The notes below the pieces were generated by a model. It was not told the DNA's origin. It saw only the letters and a program-made list of their open reading frames with translations, and ran no database searches. 64,000 nucleotides of DNA. Origin: an uncultured Alteromonadaceae bacterium. GTDB lineage: Bacteria; Pseudomonadota; Gammaproteobacteria; Enterobacterales; Alteromonadaceae. A program made the translations under genes and the position numbers. Each line of letters begins with the position of its first letter. The first letter of the stretch is position 1. This document shows, piece by piece, positions 22,467 to 33,087 of this stretch. Location of the stretch: the NCBI GenBank assembly GCA_913056495.1, contig CAJXMO010000010.1:1-64000 (forward strand). The letters are read 5' to 3'.

Positions 22467-23897
22467 TTAGACAACGGAGCGATAGAGTGCTTCGTATTTC
22501 ATCGCAGAGTCATGCCAGTTAAAGTGCGTTTTTATCGCTTTTTTCTTCACAACTTCGAATGTTTGAGGATACTCGTGATAAAACAAGAGTGCTTTACGAA
22601 CACAATTTAAAAGTTCTTCGCTATCCGGCCGGTTAAATACAAAACCATTAGCGTTAATAGGATCCGCTTCTAAATCGATAACGGTATCTTTTAGTCCACC
22701 AACGGCTCTGACAATTGGCAAAGTACCGTAAGCCAATGAATACATTTGGTTTAAGCCACAGGGCTCAAATAGTGACGGCATCAGGAAAAAATCGCTGCCG
22801 GCGGTCACTAAATGAGAAAAGCTCAAACTAAAATCATTCATGAAGTAAAATTTACTACGGTGACGGTCACTGATAGCCTGAATCTGACCGACTAATTCAG
22901 GATCTCCTGTGCCGATTAAAACCAACTGTACATTATGATGCAGAATATTCTCGATAATCGGTATCAGGTAGCTGAAGCCTTTTTGGTCGGTAATTCGACA
23001 TACCATACCAATCAGGGGAATATCACCATCGACCGGCAGATGACTGTATTGCTGTAAATTGGCTTTACAAAATGCTTTACCATTTAAATCATCTGCCGAA
23101 TAATTCGAAGGTATCATCTTATCCGTTTCCGGATTCCATTGTGTATAGTCACAACCATTAATGATACCAACCAGATCTTGTGACCGACTTCTGAACAGAT
23201 CTCCCATATGGTGAGAGCCCAAATCAGTTTGCAATTCTTGAGCATAACTTGGGCTGACCGCAACTATTTTGGTTGCGTAGCGAACCCCCATTTTTAAATA
23301 GTTAACACTGCCATGATGAATATCTTCATAATTCACGCCGCTTTTTTGTAAAAAGGGTACTGAGTCTAATGAAAATATTCCCTGGAAAGCGCCGTTATGA
23401 ACCGATAATACGGTTTTGGCGTTTGCTAAATATGGGTTATCTGACCAGTGTTTAGATAAATAAAATGGAATCAGGCCCGTATGCCAGTCATTACAGTGAA
23501 TGATATCCGTTTTAAATTCCAACAACTGGGCTAAATGTAATGCCGCCATGCTGAAAAACGCATATCGCTCTCCGTTATCATCATAAGCATGATAGCCGTC
23601 ACTATAAATCCCTTTTCGAGCAAAGTAGTCGGGATAATCAACCAAATATACGGTGACATCCTGGAGTTTGGTTTGTTTTACATTATAGCGATAAATGGTA
23701 TCACCGGCATGTAATTCAACGTTTTCCAGTATGGTTACGGCACTCTCTACATTTGAGCTGACTTGGTAGAGAGGGGTTACGATTCTTACGTCATGTCCAA
23801 CGGAATTAAACGAAAGTGGCAGGGCTTTAGCTACGTCAGCCAAGCCCCCGGTTTTGGCGAGATCTTCGACCTCAGAGGATACAAATAATATATTCAT
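22467..23897 (-). CDS. glgA: Glycogen synthase (ADP-glucose type, GT5)
   Basis: It transfers glucose from ADP-glucose to the growing alpha-1,4-glucan. The 476-residue product has the N-terminal KTGGLADVAKALP nucleotide-sugar motif (Lys15 region), an HCNDWHTGL block, and the C-terminal PSLFEPCGLNQMYSLAYGT and VRAVGGLKDTV motifs of GT5. The length is normal. The start is three bases after glgC, so the two form a tight operon. No branching or debranching enzyme is in the window. Confidence 0.96.
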   Translation of the reverse strand: MNILFVSSEVEDLAKTGGLADVAKALPLSFNSVGHDVRIVTPLYQVSSNVESAVTILENVELHAGDTIYRYNVKQTKLQDVTVYLVDYPDYFARKGIYSDGYHAYDDNGERYAFFSMAALHLAQLLEFKTDIIHCNDWHTGLIPFYLSKHWSDNPYLANAKTVLSVHNGAFQGIFSLDSVPFLQKSGVNYEDIHHGSVNYLKMGVRYATKIVAVSPSYAQELQTDLGSHHMGDLFRSRSQDLVGIINGCDYTQWNPETDKMIPSNYSADDLNGKAFCKANLQQYSHLPVDGDIPLIGMVCRITDQKGFSYLIPIIENILHHNVQLVLIGTGDPELVGQIQAISDRHRSKFYFMNDFSLSFSHLVTAGSDFFLMPSLFEPCGLNQMYSLAYGTLPIVRAVGGLKDTVIDLEADPINANGFVFNRPDSEELLNCVRKALLFYHEYPQTFEVVKKKAIKTHFNWHDSAMKYEALYRSVV

Positions 23898-23900
23898 TCT

Positions 23901-25139
23901 TTAGTCGTTAAATCCTACACGCGTCCCTTTTGGCACAGTGACTATGCCACCTTTCGAAATGGTGAAACCTCGTTTTTCGTCTTCTTCGTGATTCACACCG
24001 ATTTGAGTGCCTGGCGCGACAGATACATTCTTATCAAGAATAACCCTGTGCAAAGTACAGCCTTCACCAATGCGGCTGCTGCCCATAATGACACTCTCAG
24101 TAATAGATGTGTTTGGTTCAACTAAAACTTCAAATCCTAATACGGATTTTTCAACTTTAGCGCCCTGCACAACGCAACCTGATGCGATTGAGCTATCACT
24201 GATTTTGTTTGGCTCTCCTTCCGAACAACTATAAATTTGCGCTGCCGGCAGGGTCGGGTGGAAAGTTCGCATTGGCCATTTAGGGTTGTATAAATCCAGA
24301 GCGCTGTCAGCATCTAAAAAGTCCATTGAAGCTTGCCAATATGAATCTATAGTGCCTACATCTCGCCAATAGAATGGGTCTCCGCGTTCACCTGGGATTT
24401 GGTTATTAGCAAAGTCGTAAACATATACGTTACCCTTGGCCATTAACTCAGGGATGATATTTTTGCCGAAGTCATGAGCCGAATTCGGGTCTTTGGCATC
24501 TTCTCTAAGCGATTTGTATAAAACGTCAGGGTTAAAAACATAATTACCCATAGAGATAAGCGCAACATCTGGGTTACCTGGTAAAGATTTGGGGTTAGCT
24601 GGTTTTTCTTCAAAGCCGATTAACCGACCCTCTTCGTCTATTTCCATAACGCCGAATTGGTGTGCTTCTTCGATGGGGACCCGAATAGCCGCAACCGTCA
24701 GGTCTGCATTGAGTTTGCTATGGTAATCCGTCATCTGACGAACATTCATTTTGTAAATATGATCACTACCAAAAATGACTACTTGATCTGGGTCATGGAT
24801 TTCAATCAATCGTAAATTTTGGTATATGGCATCTGCCGTACCCTCATACCATCTTTTCCCCATTCGCATTTGCGCCGGAATCGGGTCAATAAAGTGGTCG
24901 GTTAAGCCTGAAAAGTGCCAAGCTTGCCTGAGGTGGATATTAAGTGACTGAGATTTAAACTGAGTTAATACATATATCTTGAGCAAATCTGAATTAACAA
25001 AGTTATTGAGTACAAAGTCAATAAGCCTATACTGACCTGCAAAAGGTACCGCGGGTTTAGTACGGGTTTCGGTTAACGGGAATAAACGAGTACCAGCCCC
25101 GCCCGCTAAGATCATAGATAAAATCCCTGCCATAGTCAT
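23901..25139 (-). CDS. glgC: Glucose-1-phosphate adenylyltransferase
   Basis: It makes ADP-glucose, the committed step of glycogen synthesis. The 412-residue product has the nucleotidyltransferase signature LAGGAGTRLFPLTETRTKPAVPFAG, the GTADAIYQN and FGSDHIYKM motifs, and a left-handed beta-helix C-terminal regulatory domain (about 290-400). It is the first gene of glgC-glgA. An in-frame ATG two codons later is an equally plausible start. Confidence 0.96.
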   Translation of the reverse strand: MTMAGILSMILAGGAGTRLFPLTETRTKPAVPFAGQYRLIDFVLNNFVNSDLLKIYVLTQFKSQSLNIHLRQAWHFSGLTDHFIDPIPAQMRMGKRWYEGTADAIYQNLRLIEIHDPDQVVIFGSDHIYKMNVRQMTDYHSKLNADLTVAAIRVPIEEAHQFGVMEIDEEGRLIGFEEKPANPKSLPGNPDVALISMGNYVFNPDVLYKSLREDAKDPNSAHDFGKNIIPELMAKGNVYVYDFANNQIPGERGDPFYWRDVGTIDSYWQASMDFLDADSALDLYNPKWPMRTFHPTLPAAQIYSCSEGEPNKISDSSIASGCVVQGAKVEKSVLGFEVLVEPNTSITESVIMGSSRIGEGCTLHRVILDKNVSVAPGTQIGVNHEEDEKRGFTISKGGIVTVPKGTRVGFND

Positions 25140-25273
25140 GCCTTGAAATAGTTGTAATGACCATCACTGCTTATGAACTCACTTCGTTGCTACACCCATA
25201 AAAAGCGAAGCTAACAAACAACAGTCAGTTAACACAAAGGTGGAAACATAAGCGGTTCCGGCCTGAGTTTAGG

Positions 25274-26269
25274 TTAACGATTGTAAGCACAATAAAGCTT
25301 AAATTTATTGTCCTCAGCTATCACTTCTACCAGATCAAAATGGTTTTGTAAAATTTGAGGGTATTTCAAAAAGCGGTTGGCAACCAGATACAACTTTCCT
25401 CTGGTATCGAGTTGCTGACCACATGCTTTTATAAAGGCCTCAGAAATATAGTAGTCTATTTTTAGCCCAGTGTGAAAGGGGGGATTGGTAAAAATATACT
25501 GATATTTTGATGAAACTTTTTTTAAGCCATTTGACAGGTGTAAATGGGCAGACATTTTGTTATGGTCAAGTGTTTCTCTGGTGGATTCAATGGCTAATGC
25601 ATCAATATCTGAAAAATGTAGTCTGGTATCTGGGTTATACTTATTGATAAAACTGCCAATCACGCCGCACCCACATGCAAAATCAAGCACATTGCCTTTA
25701 ATATTGGCTGGCAGGTGGTTGAGCAGTAACTCTGTGCCTTTATCCAGTTCACCATGACTGAATACACCTGGCAAACTTGCAACTTCAATCGATTTTTCAC
25801 CCACCCAAAACTCATCATATTTAAAGCTGACGGGTTTTGGGCAATCAGGCGATGCATAAGCACTATATAATAGACAATGTTTGCCGGATGCTAATTTTTG
25901 AATGTTGGTCAGCTGTTCAGTCAGAAATTTTTGGCAAGTTTTAATGCCACTTCTGTTTTCACCAACCAGATAAATTTGACAGTCGGTAGGTAAAATCTCT
26001 GCCATTAATGATAGCAGCCATACCGCTTTTTCTTTTGCTTTAGGAAAGAAGAGTATCGCATTTTTGTATTCACCATCAGGCCGCTCGGGCCAGATAAATT
26101 GATTCTTTTGAGTGATTTTTAAATCCCGAAAGCGCCAGATGTGGCAGTCTTCAAAGTACGAGTCTGCGAGGTCCTGTGATTCCAGAGGATCAACAATTAA
26201 TGTTTGCTTGTCTATTTTCTCTGATAAATGCTTTAATATGAGTTGGCTCGCAGGGGATAATGACGACAT
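25274..26269 (-). CDS. rsmC: 16S rRNA m2G1207 methyltransferase
   Basis: RsmC methylates G1207 of 16S rRNA using S-adenosylmethionine. The 331-residue product has the two-domain layout of the family: a degenerate N-terminal half and a C-terminal Rossmann methyltransferase with VLDFACGCGVIG (motif I) and TNPPFHTG (catalytic NPPF, motif IV). The length is close to E. coli RsmC (343). It is divergent from the hybrid kinase gene, with a 54-base gap. Confidence 0.93.
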   Translation of the reverse strand: MSSLSPASQLILKHLSEKIDKQTLIVDPLESQDLADSYFEDCHIWRFRDLKITQKNQFIWPERPDGEYKNAILFFPKAKEKAVWLLSLMAEILPTDCQIYLVGENRSGIKTCQKFLTEQLTNIQKLASGKHCLLYSAYASPDCPKPVSFKYDEFWVGEKSIEVASLPGVFSHGELDKGTELLLNHLPANIKGNVLDFACGCGVIGSFINKYNPDTRLHFSDIDALAIESTRETLDHNKMSAHLHLSNGLKKVSSKYQYIFTNPPFHTGLKIDYYISEAFIKACGQQLDTRGKLYLVANRFLKYPQILQNHFDLVEVIAEDNKFKLYCAYNR

Positions 26270-26323
26270 ATTTTTTACTAGACCTTTGTTTTAGATGAAC
26301 ATCACAATAGCGGTATTATATTC

Positions 26324-29300
26324 ATGAATACAGTAGGACGCTGGTTTTTTATTTGTTTTTTAATTGGCGTAACTTGTCTTTTGGGCTTTGCTTATTTGAT
26401 TCAATCTCACCTAACCGATTACTTTCGTCAGGAGAAACAGCAACTGATGCTTGCTCAGGCGAGTCTGGTTGATTCGCAAATTAAAGACTTTATGCAGCAG
26501 GAGTTGCAGGAATTAAACACTTGGTCAGGTCACCCACTGGTATTTGAATTTGCGAAAAAACAAGTCGCTCAGCAGCAACCCAAAGACTTGAACGATATTA
26601 GCATTTCGGAGATGCATTATTTCGCATTTTTAATTGAAAACGGTGTGCTGGCTGATCCTAACTACCTGAATTCTTTTTTATTCGATACACAGGGTCAGCT
26701 GCTTTGGTCTGCCGAAGGTATGAGCGATGAGACTTTACTGGCTCATCCGGGGTTTCCATCATGGATTGACAAAATGCAGCGCGGTTTATCTGCTTCGTTA
26801 TTGGTCACACCTGAAGGGGCTAGCAAAAATGAATTTTCTGATGACAGTGTTTCTATTTATTTTGGTACGCCGCTGATTGAAAATGGTCAAGTTATTGCGT
26901 TACTTACGATCAGCCTGAATGCAAAACCCAGATTGTTAAATGTCATTAAAAGCGCGCGTTTTTCGAACGAGAGCAATTTGCTTTTGTTTGATCGCTATCA
27001 CCAGCGAATAACTGCACTTGAGTTTGATGCGGTAGCAGAAAGTGCAATTCATCGCAATCTATCCGGCGCTTCGGATCAGTCATCAAGGATTTTTCAACTT
27101 AAAGATAATATGGTCGCCAGACTCTGGAGCGACGAACAGCAAGTGGGTATTGTCATCAGTACGCCAAATGCCAGCATTAATCAGTCACTTGAAAAAATTC
27201 AAACCGGCATTGCCATTATCGTCTTTTTAGCCATCGCTGTTATGGTTGCTTTATTATTGGTTATTACCATAAGCAAAAATAAACTCAGATCTAAGCAACT
27301 GAATATTATGCGTCATCGTACCCGGCTTTTGCATGTGCAGGATTTGGCTCAGGTTGCTTGTGTTGAACTGACCTTACACGATCAAAAAATGATCTGGCAT
27401 AGCGGATTTGAGTTTATTTATGCGTTTTTTCCAAATGAAACCAATTCACCAACATCACTCTTTAACAAATTACCGTCAGCTGTACAGACTGAATATCTTG
27501 ACGTCTTAAAGCGGGCCAGAATTCAGCGAAGCAAAGAAGAGATGGAGCTGCACTATCCGTTTGCCAATGGTGATGAGAAATATTTATCAGTTCAGTTTTT
27601 TCCGCAAATTACCGATGAAAATAAAACCATACTCATCTTAATATCTGATATCACCAGTCAAAAACAGCAACATAAAGCTGCGCTGGAAAAAGAAAAAGAA
27701 TACAGAGATTTGATTATTCAAAGTGCACATGATGGCATCGTCAGTGTCGATTTAGAAGGCCATGTTACTTTATTCAATCAGGCTTGCATTAATATGCTTG
27801 GATGGGAAGAAAAACAGCTAACGTCTCAGCCAATTCAAAAGCTAATGTATGCAACGGAAAATGCTTCCCGAAGTCGGCTGATGCAAATTTCCGGAACGGC
27901 TAAAATCTGGCTGGCTTGTCAGGATGGACGACGATTGCCGGTGGACTGTCGTGTTAGCCCTATTATGCAAAATGGAGAATCCGTTGGTGCTGTCTATTTA
28001 TTTAGAGATATCTCTGGACAAATTGAGTTTGAAAATAAGCTAAAAGCCAGTGAGCAAAGATTTAGGCGAGTGATTGAAGGCACTTCAGATGCCACATTTG
28101 ACTGGGATATGGTCAATAATAAATTGCACTGGAATACCCGTTTTTGGGAAATATTAGGTTATGAAGCTGAGCATGCTAAATTACTTTCCAGACAAGGTGA
28201 ACATAATTGGCAAAGTGCGATTCACCCGGACGATGTCGACAAATTTATTGATGCGGTTCAGGCACATTTAATTTACGGCAATTTATTTGACCTTGAATAC
28301 CGTGCAATTCGAGTGGATAAACAAGAAGTTTGGCTCAGAGCCAGAGGCCAGGCGATTAAAGAGCATGATAAATTCGTTTATTTATCGGGTACGATTTCAG
28401 ATGTCTCTAAACTCAAAGCTGCACAGCAGGAAAAATCGGCACTGGAAACACAATTGAGACATGCTCAGAAAATGGAAGCGATTGGTCAGTTAACCGGTGG
28501 TATCGCACATGACTTTAATAATATTCTGGCATCCATTCTAGGCTATGCTGAGCTTGCATCCGATACCATAGATATGGGGAAAACAGAGCGTATTCCGCCA
28601 TATCTAGAGCAAATTATGCAATCGGGTGAGCGGGCCAGAGATTTGATTAAACAAATGATGGTATTTAGTCGCAAAGACACGCAAACACTCAAACAAATCA
28701 ACATTCAGTCTTTGTTAGATGAAACCGAGGCCATTATCCGGCCACTCATTCCTGCGTCCATTGAAATTAAATTTAACAATCAGGCGGACGTCCTACTAAA
28801 AGTGGACCCTGTTCAATTTCAGCAGCTACTGATTAATCTGGCTGTGAATGCCAGAGATGCAATGCAGGATAAAGGTAAGTTAGAGATTTCTTGTGAGCTG
28901 ACAGATGATCTGGGCGGTAGCTGTTCTTCTTGTCATGAATATTTTGTCACTGATTATTTAAAAATTGCAATTGAAGACAATGGTAAAGGTATTAGCCCTG
29001 AACACTTGAAAAAAATATTTGATCCTTATTTTACCTCTAAAGGTCTGGGTGAAGGGACAGGCATGGGATTATCGATAGTTCATGGTATTGTCCATCAACT
29101 TGGCGGTCATGTTCGGGTTGAATCTCAGCTAGATCAAGGCACCCGATTTGAATTATTTCTACCTTATGAAGACTCAGAATCCAGTTTGCAGAACCAGAGA
29201 GAGTGCCATGAAAAACCTGATACTGAATTAAAAACAGATTTTAGAATATTCATTATTGATGATGAGGTTGCTATTGCTAAACTGATAGCGCAAAAATTAG

Positions 29301-29626
29301 CCATTAAAGGTTACCGGACTGAGTATTCGGGTAATAGCCTGCTAGCTTTAGAGCATTTATTATTGTCATCAGGTGACTATGATTTAATTATTACCGACCA
29401 AACAATGCCTGAGTTAAGCGGGTTGGAACTGGCTCAACATTTGTTTAAGAAGCAAATTAATATACCTGTCATACTCTGTACCGGTTACAGTGAGACAGTC
29501 ACTGAGTCTGTGGCATTAGACGCCGGTATATATGCTTATTTAGAAAAACCAATACAGTTTTCTCATTTAGAAAGTTTGATAGAAGCAGCCCTATTACCAG
29601 AAGACAGAAGAGAATCTACAAAATAA
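26324..29626 (+). CDS. Hybrid sensor histidine kinase with PAS domains and receiver
   Basis: The 1100-residue membrane protein has a first helix at about 8-26, a large extracytoplasmic sensor region (to about 290), a second helix at about 296-318, three PAS-like segments (about 340-450, 462-580 and 585-705), a HisKA domain with LTGGIAHDFNN (His729), a HATPase domain and a C-terminal receiver with LIITDQTMPELSG (Asp1025). An unusual CSSCHEYF segment lies within the HATPase domain; its CxxC could be redox- or metal-sensitive. No partner output gene is adjacent. The signal is unknown. Confidence 0.85.
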   Translation: MNTVGRWFFICFLIGVTCLLGFAYLIQSHLTDYFRQEKQQLMLAQASLVDSQIKDFMQQELQELNTWSGHPLVFEFAKKQVAQQQPKDLNDISISEMHYFAFLIENGVLADPNYLNSFLFDTQGQLLWSAEGMSDETLLAHPGFPSWIDKMQRGLSASLLVTPEGASKNEFSDDSVSIYFGTPLIENGQVIALLTISLNAKPRLLNVIKSARFSNESNLLLFDRYHQRITALEFDAVAESAIHRNLSGASDQSSRIFQLKDNMVARLWSDEQQVGIVISTPNASINQSLEKIQTGIAIIVFLAIAVMVALLLVITISKNKLRSKQLNIMRHRTRLLHVQDLAQVACVELTLHDQKMIWHSGFEFIYAFFPNETNSPTSLFNKLPSAVQTEYLDVLKRARIQRSKEEMELHYPFANGDEKYLSVQFFPQITDENKTILILISDITSQKQQHKAALEKEKEYRDLIIQSAHDGIVSVDLEGHVTLFNQACINMLGWEEKQLTSQPIQKLMYATENASRSRLMQISGTAKIWLACQDGRRLPVDCRVSPIMQNGESVGAVYLFRDISGQIEFENKLKASEQRFRRVIEGTSDATFDWDMVNNKLHWNTRFWEILGYEAEHAKLLSRQGEHNWQSAIHPDDVDKFIDAVQAHLIYGNLFDLEYRAIRVDKQEVWLRARGQAIKEHDKFVYLSGTISDVSKLKAAQQEKSALETQLRHAQKMEAIGQLTGGIAHDFNNILASILGYAELASDTIDMGKTERIPPYLEQIMQSGERARDLIKQMMVFSRKDTQTLKQINIQSLLDETEAIIRPLIPASIEIKFNNQADVLLKVDPVQFQQLLINLAVNARDAMQDKGKLEISCELTDDLGGSCSSCHEYFVTDYLKIAIEDNGKGISPEHLKKIFDPYFTSKGLGEGTGMGLSIVHGIVHQLGGHVRVESQLDQGTRFELFLPYEDSESSLQNQRECHEKPDTELKTDFRIFIIDDEVAIAKLIAQKLAIKGYRTEYSGNSLLALEHLLLSSGDYDLIITDQTMPELSGLELAQHLFKKQINIPVILCTGYSETVTESVALDAGIYAYLEKPIQFSHLESLIEAALLPEDRRESTK

Positions 29627-29723
29627 ACATATCAAATAACGATTTTGATTATGGAATATAGATAGAATGCTTTATTCTAAGCGTATATTTTTGAATAAAC
29701 TCTGATTTACGGAAGCGAGTAAC

Positions 29724-30632
29724 ATGTTAAAACATAGACTGACTCACCTGAAACAGTTGGAAGCCGAATCTATTCATATTATTAGAGAAGTAGCTGCGGA
29801 ATTTGATAATCCTGTCATGCTATATTCTATCGGTAAAGATTCATCTGTTTTATTACATTTAGCGCGTAAAGCTTTTTACCCTGCAAAAATTCCATTTCCT
29901 TTACTGCATGTTGATACAACATGGAAATTTAAAGAAATGATCGAATTTAGAGACAGAATTGCAAAAGAGTATGGGTTTGATTTATTAGTTCATATCAATC
30001 AGGAAGGTGTGGATATGAACGTAGGGCCTTTCTCGCACGGCAGTGCCAAGCATACGGATATTATGAAAACGCAAGCGCTTAAGCAGGCATTAAACAAATA
30101 TGGCTTTGATGCTGCATTTGGTGGTGCCCGCCGTGATGAAGAAAAGTCGCGTGCCAAAGAGCGTGTTTACTCTTTCCGTGATAAAAACCACAGATGGGAT
30201 CCTAAAAACCAGCGACCAGAATTATGGAGCTTGTATAACAGTAAAATCGATAAAGGCGAAAGCATTCGTGTCTTCCCGTTATCAAACTGGACTGAGTTGG
30301 ATATCTGGCAGTACATCTATCTTGAAAACATCGATATTCCGTCACTGTATTTTTCAAAAGAGCGTCCGGTTGTTGAGCGTGATGGTGTAAAAATCATGGT
30401 CGATGATGAACGTATGCCATTAGAGCCAGGCGAAAAGCCAAAAATGGAAATGGTTCGTTTTAGAACATTAGGCTGCTATCCGTTAACCGGTGCGGTTAAT
30501 TCTGAAGCTACTAGCTTACCTGAAATTATTCAGGAAATGTTGCTGGCAACGACTTCCGAGCGTCAGGGCCGTGTAATCGACAGTGATTCTTCCGGTTCAA
30601 TGGAGAAAAAGAAAATCGAAGGTTACTTCTAA
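29724..30632 (+). CDS. cysD: Sulfate adenylyltransferase subunit 2
   Basis: CysD is the ATP-sulfurylase catalytic subunit that makes APS from sulfate and ATP with CysN. The 302-residue product has the [19 protein letters not shown]-loop, the [15 protein letters not shown] motif and the C-terminal [11 protein letters not shown] block. It is the first gene of a five-gene run with gaps of 11-32 bases. A GGAAGCGAG site precedes the ATG. Confidence 0.97.
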   Translation: MLKHRLTHLKQLEAESIHIIREVAAEFDNPVMLYSIGKDSSVLLHLARKAFYPAKIPFPLLHVDTTWKFKEMIEFRDRIAKEYGFDLLVHINQEGVDMNVGPFSHGSAKHTDIMKTQALKQALNKYGFDAAFGGARRDEEKSRAKERVYSFRDKNHRWDPKNQRPELWSLYNSKIDKGESIRVFPLSNWTELDIWQYIYLENIDIPSLYFSKERPVVERDGVKIMVDDERMPLEPGEKPKMEMVRFRTLGCYPLTGAVNSEATSLPEIIQEMLLATTSERQGRVIDSDSSGSMEKKKIEGYF

Positions 30633-30664
30633 ATAATACCTGGCGATTTAAAAAGGAATAGATA

Positions 30665-31639
30665 ATGCAGACCAGTGCGCAACACTTTGATTTATTTAAT
30701 GGTGATGCAGACGGCATTTGTGCTTTGATTCAACTGAGGCTGGCAGAACCTAAACAGACTGAGTTGGTCACCGGGGTTAAGCGCGATATTAAGCTATTAA
30801 AAAAGGTTAAGGCAGAAGCCGCAGACCAGTTAACTGTGCTTGATATTTCGATGGATAAAAATAAACCTGAATTAGAAGCCGTGCTTAATACCGGCGCTCA
30901 GGTATTTTATTGCGACCATCATTTTGCGGGCAATATTCCCGAAAATGAAAACTTAACCGCATTGATAGATACCAGTGCGGATACCTGCACGGCACTATTG
31001 ATAAACCATTATTTAAAAGGCCGGTTTGAAAATTGGGCGATTACAGCAGCCTATGGCGATAACCTGATACAGGTCGCTGACGAGTTGGCTCAAGAGCGTG
31101 GGCTTAGCTCCGAGCAGGCTGAGCAGCTAAAACAGTTAGGTATTGCGATTAACTACAATGGATATGGTGCAAAAGAGCAGGATTTACATATTCATCCGGC
31201 ACAATTGTACCGCTTATTAGTTGAGTACACTGACCCATTAATACTGATTGAAGAAAATGCAGAAATATATCAGCAACTGATTAAGAATTACCAAGCTGAT
31301 ATGGCACAAACCCAAAGTGCAAGCTTGTTGCATCAAAGTCAGGCTGGTCTGGTTTATTTATTACCTAATCAACCCTGGGCAAGACGCGTTTCGGGTGTTT
31401 GGGGAAATGACCTGGCAAATCAGTCAAAAGATCAGGCGCACGCGGTATTAACTGAATTGGCCGAAGGTGGTTACCTGGTCTCTGTCAGAGCGCCTAAGAA
31501 TAGAGCAGCAGGCGCTGATGAACTCTGTATGAAGTTTGAAACAGGCGGCGGTCGAAAAGCAGCGGCAGGTATCAATTTACTTGCCGAAAATGAATTAGAT
31601 AGATTTTTTGCTGAATTTGATCAGCAATTTACAGTTTAA
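30665..31639 (+). CDS. DHH-family phosphoesterase in the sulfate-activation operon
   Basis: The 324-residue protein has the metal-binding signatures of the DHH superfamily: NGDADG (Asp14, Asp16), a VLD aspartate (Asp60), CDHH (Asp84-His86) and a C-terminal GGGRKAAAG, the DHHA1-type substrate motif. The NrnA branch of this superfamily hydrolyses 3'-phosphoadenosine 5'-phosphate (pAp), a by-product of PAPS use, as well as nano-RNA. Lying between cysD and cysN, this gene is a good candidate pAp phosphatase (CysQ substitute). That is inference; nano-RNase or another phosphoesterase is possible. Confidence 0.75.
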   Translation: MQTSAQHFDLFNGDADGICALIQLRLAEPKQTELVTGVKRDIKLLKKVKAEAADQLTVLDISMDKNKPELEAVLNTGAQVFYCDHHFAGNIPENENLTALIDTSADTCTALLINHYLKGRFENWAITAAYGDNLIQVADELAQERGLSSEQAEQLKQLGIAINYNGYGAKEQDLHIHPAQLYRLLVEYTDPLILIEENAEIYQQLIKNYQADMAQTQSASLLHQSQAGLVYLLPNQPWARRVSGVWGNDLANQSKDQAHAVLTELAEGGYLVSVRAPKNRAAGADELCMKFETGGGRKAAAGINLLAENELDRFFAEFDQQFTV

Positions 31640-31650
31640 GAGGATTTCTT

Positions 31651-33069
31651 ATGTCACATCAATCTGAGCTGATTGAGCAAGATATACTAGCGTATCTTAA
31701 AGAACACGAAAATAAAGAGTTACTTCGTTTTTTAACCTGCGGTAGCGTGGATGATGGTAAAAGCACCCTGATTGGTCGTTTGTTACACGACTCTAAAATG
31801 ATCTATGAAGATCAACTTGCGGCAATCACGCAAGATAGTAAAAAATCAGGGACAACAGGTGAGGAAGTTGATTTAGCCTTACTAGTAGATGGCTTGCAAT
31901 CTGAACGTGAGCAAGGTATTACAATTGATGTTGCTTATCGTTATTTTTCAACTTCAAAGCGCAAATTTATTATTGCTGATACCCCGGGACATGAGCAATA
32001 TACCCGAAATATGGCAACCGGTGCTTCAACCTGTGATTTAGCGATTATCTTAATTGATGCTCGTGCTGGTGTGAAAACCCAAACCAAGCGTCACAGTTTT
32101 ATCGTCTCTTTATTAGGCATCAAGCATGTTGTTGTTGCCGTTAATAAGATGGATTTGGTTGACTATAGTGAAGAAACTTACAATCAGATTAAAGAAGACT
32201 ACTTAAATTTTGCGCAGGAATTAAATATTCCGGATATTCGTTTTGTGCCTATGTCAGCGCTTAAAGGGGATAATGTCGTCTCTAAGAGCGAGAGTACACC
32301 TTGGTTTACCGGTGAAACTCTGATGGAATTATTAGAAGGTGTTCAGGTTGCGGCAGACAGAAACTTAACTGAGTTCCGCATGCCGGTTCAATATGTCAAT
32401 CGTCCTAATCTGAACTATCGCGGTTTTGCCGGCACCATTGCTTCCGGTGTTATTCGCAAAGGTGACTCTATTACAGCTATGCCTTCTGGTAAAACGTCAA
32501 AGGTTAAGGCGATTGATACTTTTGATGGCGAAATCGAAGAAGCATTTGCGCCTATGTCGATTACGCTAACCTTGGAAGATGAAATTGATATTAGTCGTGG
32601 CGATGTGATTGTCGCTTCAGATAGTTTACCGACTGTGACTCAGGCCGTTCAGGCTCATATCGTTTGGATGGCAGACGATGCGATGCAACCGGGTAAGTTA
32701 TACGACTTTAAACTGGGCACCAAAACAACCAGTGGCCAAATTTCAGAAATTGATTATTTAATCAATGTAAATACGCTGGCTCATGAAGAGTCTAAAGCGC
32801 TTGAGTTAAATGAAATTGGTGTTTGTGATGTTCAGTTTAACTCTCCGTTAGTGGCGGAGCGTTATAATGATAACCCTGGTTTGGGTAGCTTTATCGTGAT
32901 TGATCGTATGACCAATGTAACCGTTGGTGCAGGCATGGTCACTAAATCAATTGAAGGCAATGCTCAGGCTGCTCAGTTCTCTGAATTTGAAATTGAATTA
33001 AATCAACTTGTGCGCAAGCATTTCCCTCACTGGCAGGCTGTTGATCTTGCACAGTTAATGAAAAAATAA
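31651..33069 (+). CDS. cysN: Sulfate adenylyltransferase subunit 1 (GTPase)
   Basis: CysN is the GTPase that drives APS formation with CysD. The 472-residue product has [16 protein letters not shown] (P loop), [14 protein letters not shown] (switch I), [12 protein letters not shown] (G3) and NKMD (G4), followed by two EF-Tu-like barrels. It lacks a fused APS-kinase domain; cysC is a separate gene downstream. AAGAGGA lies before the ATG. Confidence 0.97.
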   Translation: MSHQSELIEQDILAYLKEHENKELLRFLTCGSVDDGKSTLIGRLLHDSKMIYEDQLAAITQDSKKSGTTGEEVDLALLVDGLQSEREQGITIDVAYRYFSTSKRKFIIADTPGHEQYTRNMATGASTCDLAIILIDARAGVKTQTKRHSFIVSLLGIKHVVVAVNKMDLVDYSEETYNQIKEDYLNFAQELNIPDIRFVPMSALKGDNVVSKSESTPWFTGETLMELLEGVQVAADRNLTEFRMPVQYVNRPNLNYRGFAGTIASGVIRKGDSITAMPSGKTSKVKAIDTFDGEIEEAFAPMSITLTLEDEIDISRGDVIVASDSLPTVTQAVQAHIVWMADDAMQPGKLYDFKLGTKTTSGQISEIDYLINVNTLAHEESKALELNEIGVCDVQFNSPLVAERYNDNPGLGSFIVIDRMTNVTVGAGMVTKSIEGNAQAAQFSEFEIELNQLVRKHFPHWQAVDLAQLMKK

Positions 33070-33087
33070 TTTCAATATCAAACAGTT

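Noticed and set aside
23925..23945. TGGCAC followed by a distant TGC inside glgC
   Set aside because: Spacing between GG and GC is wrong and it lies within a coding region.
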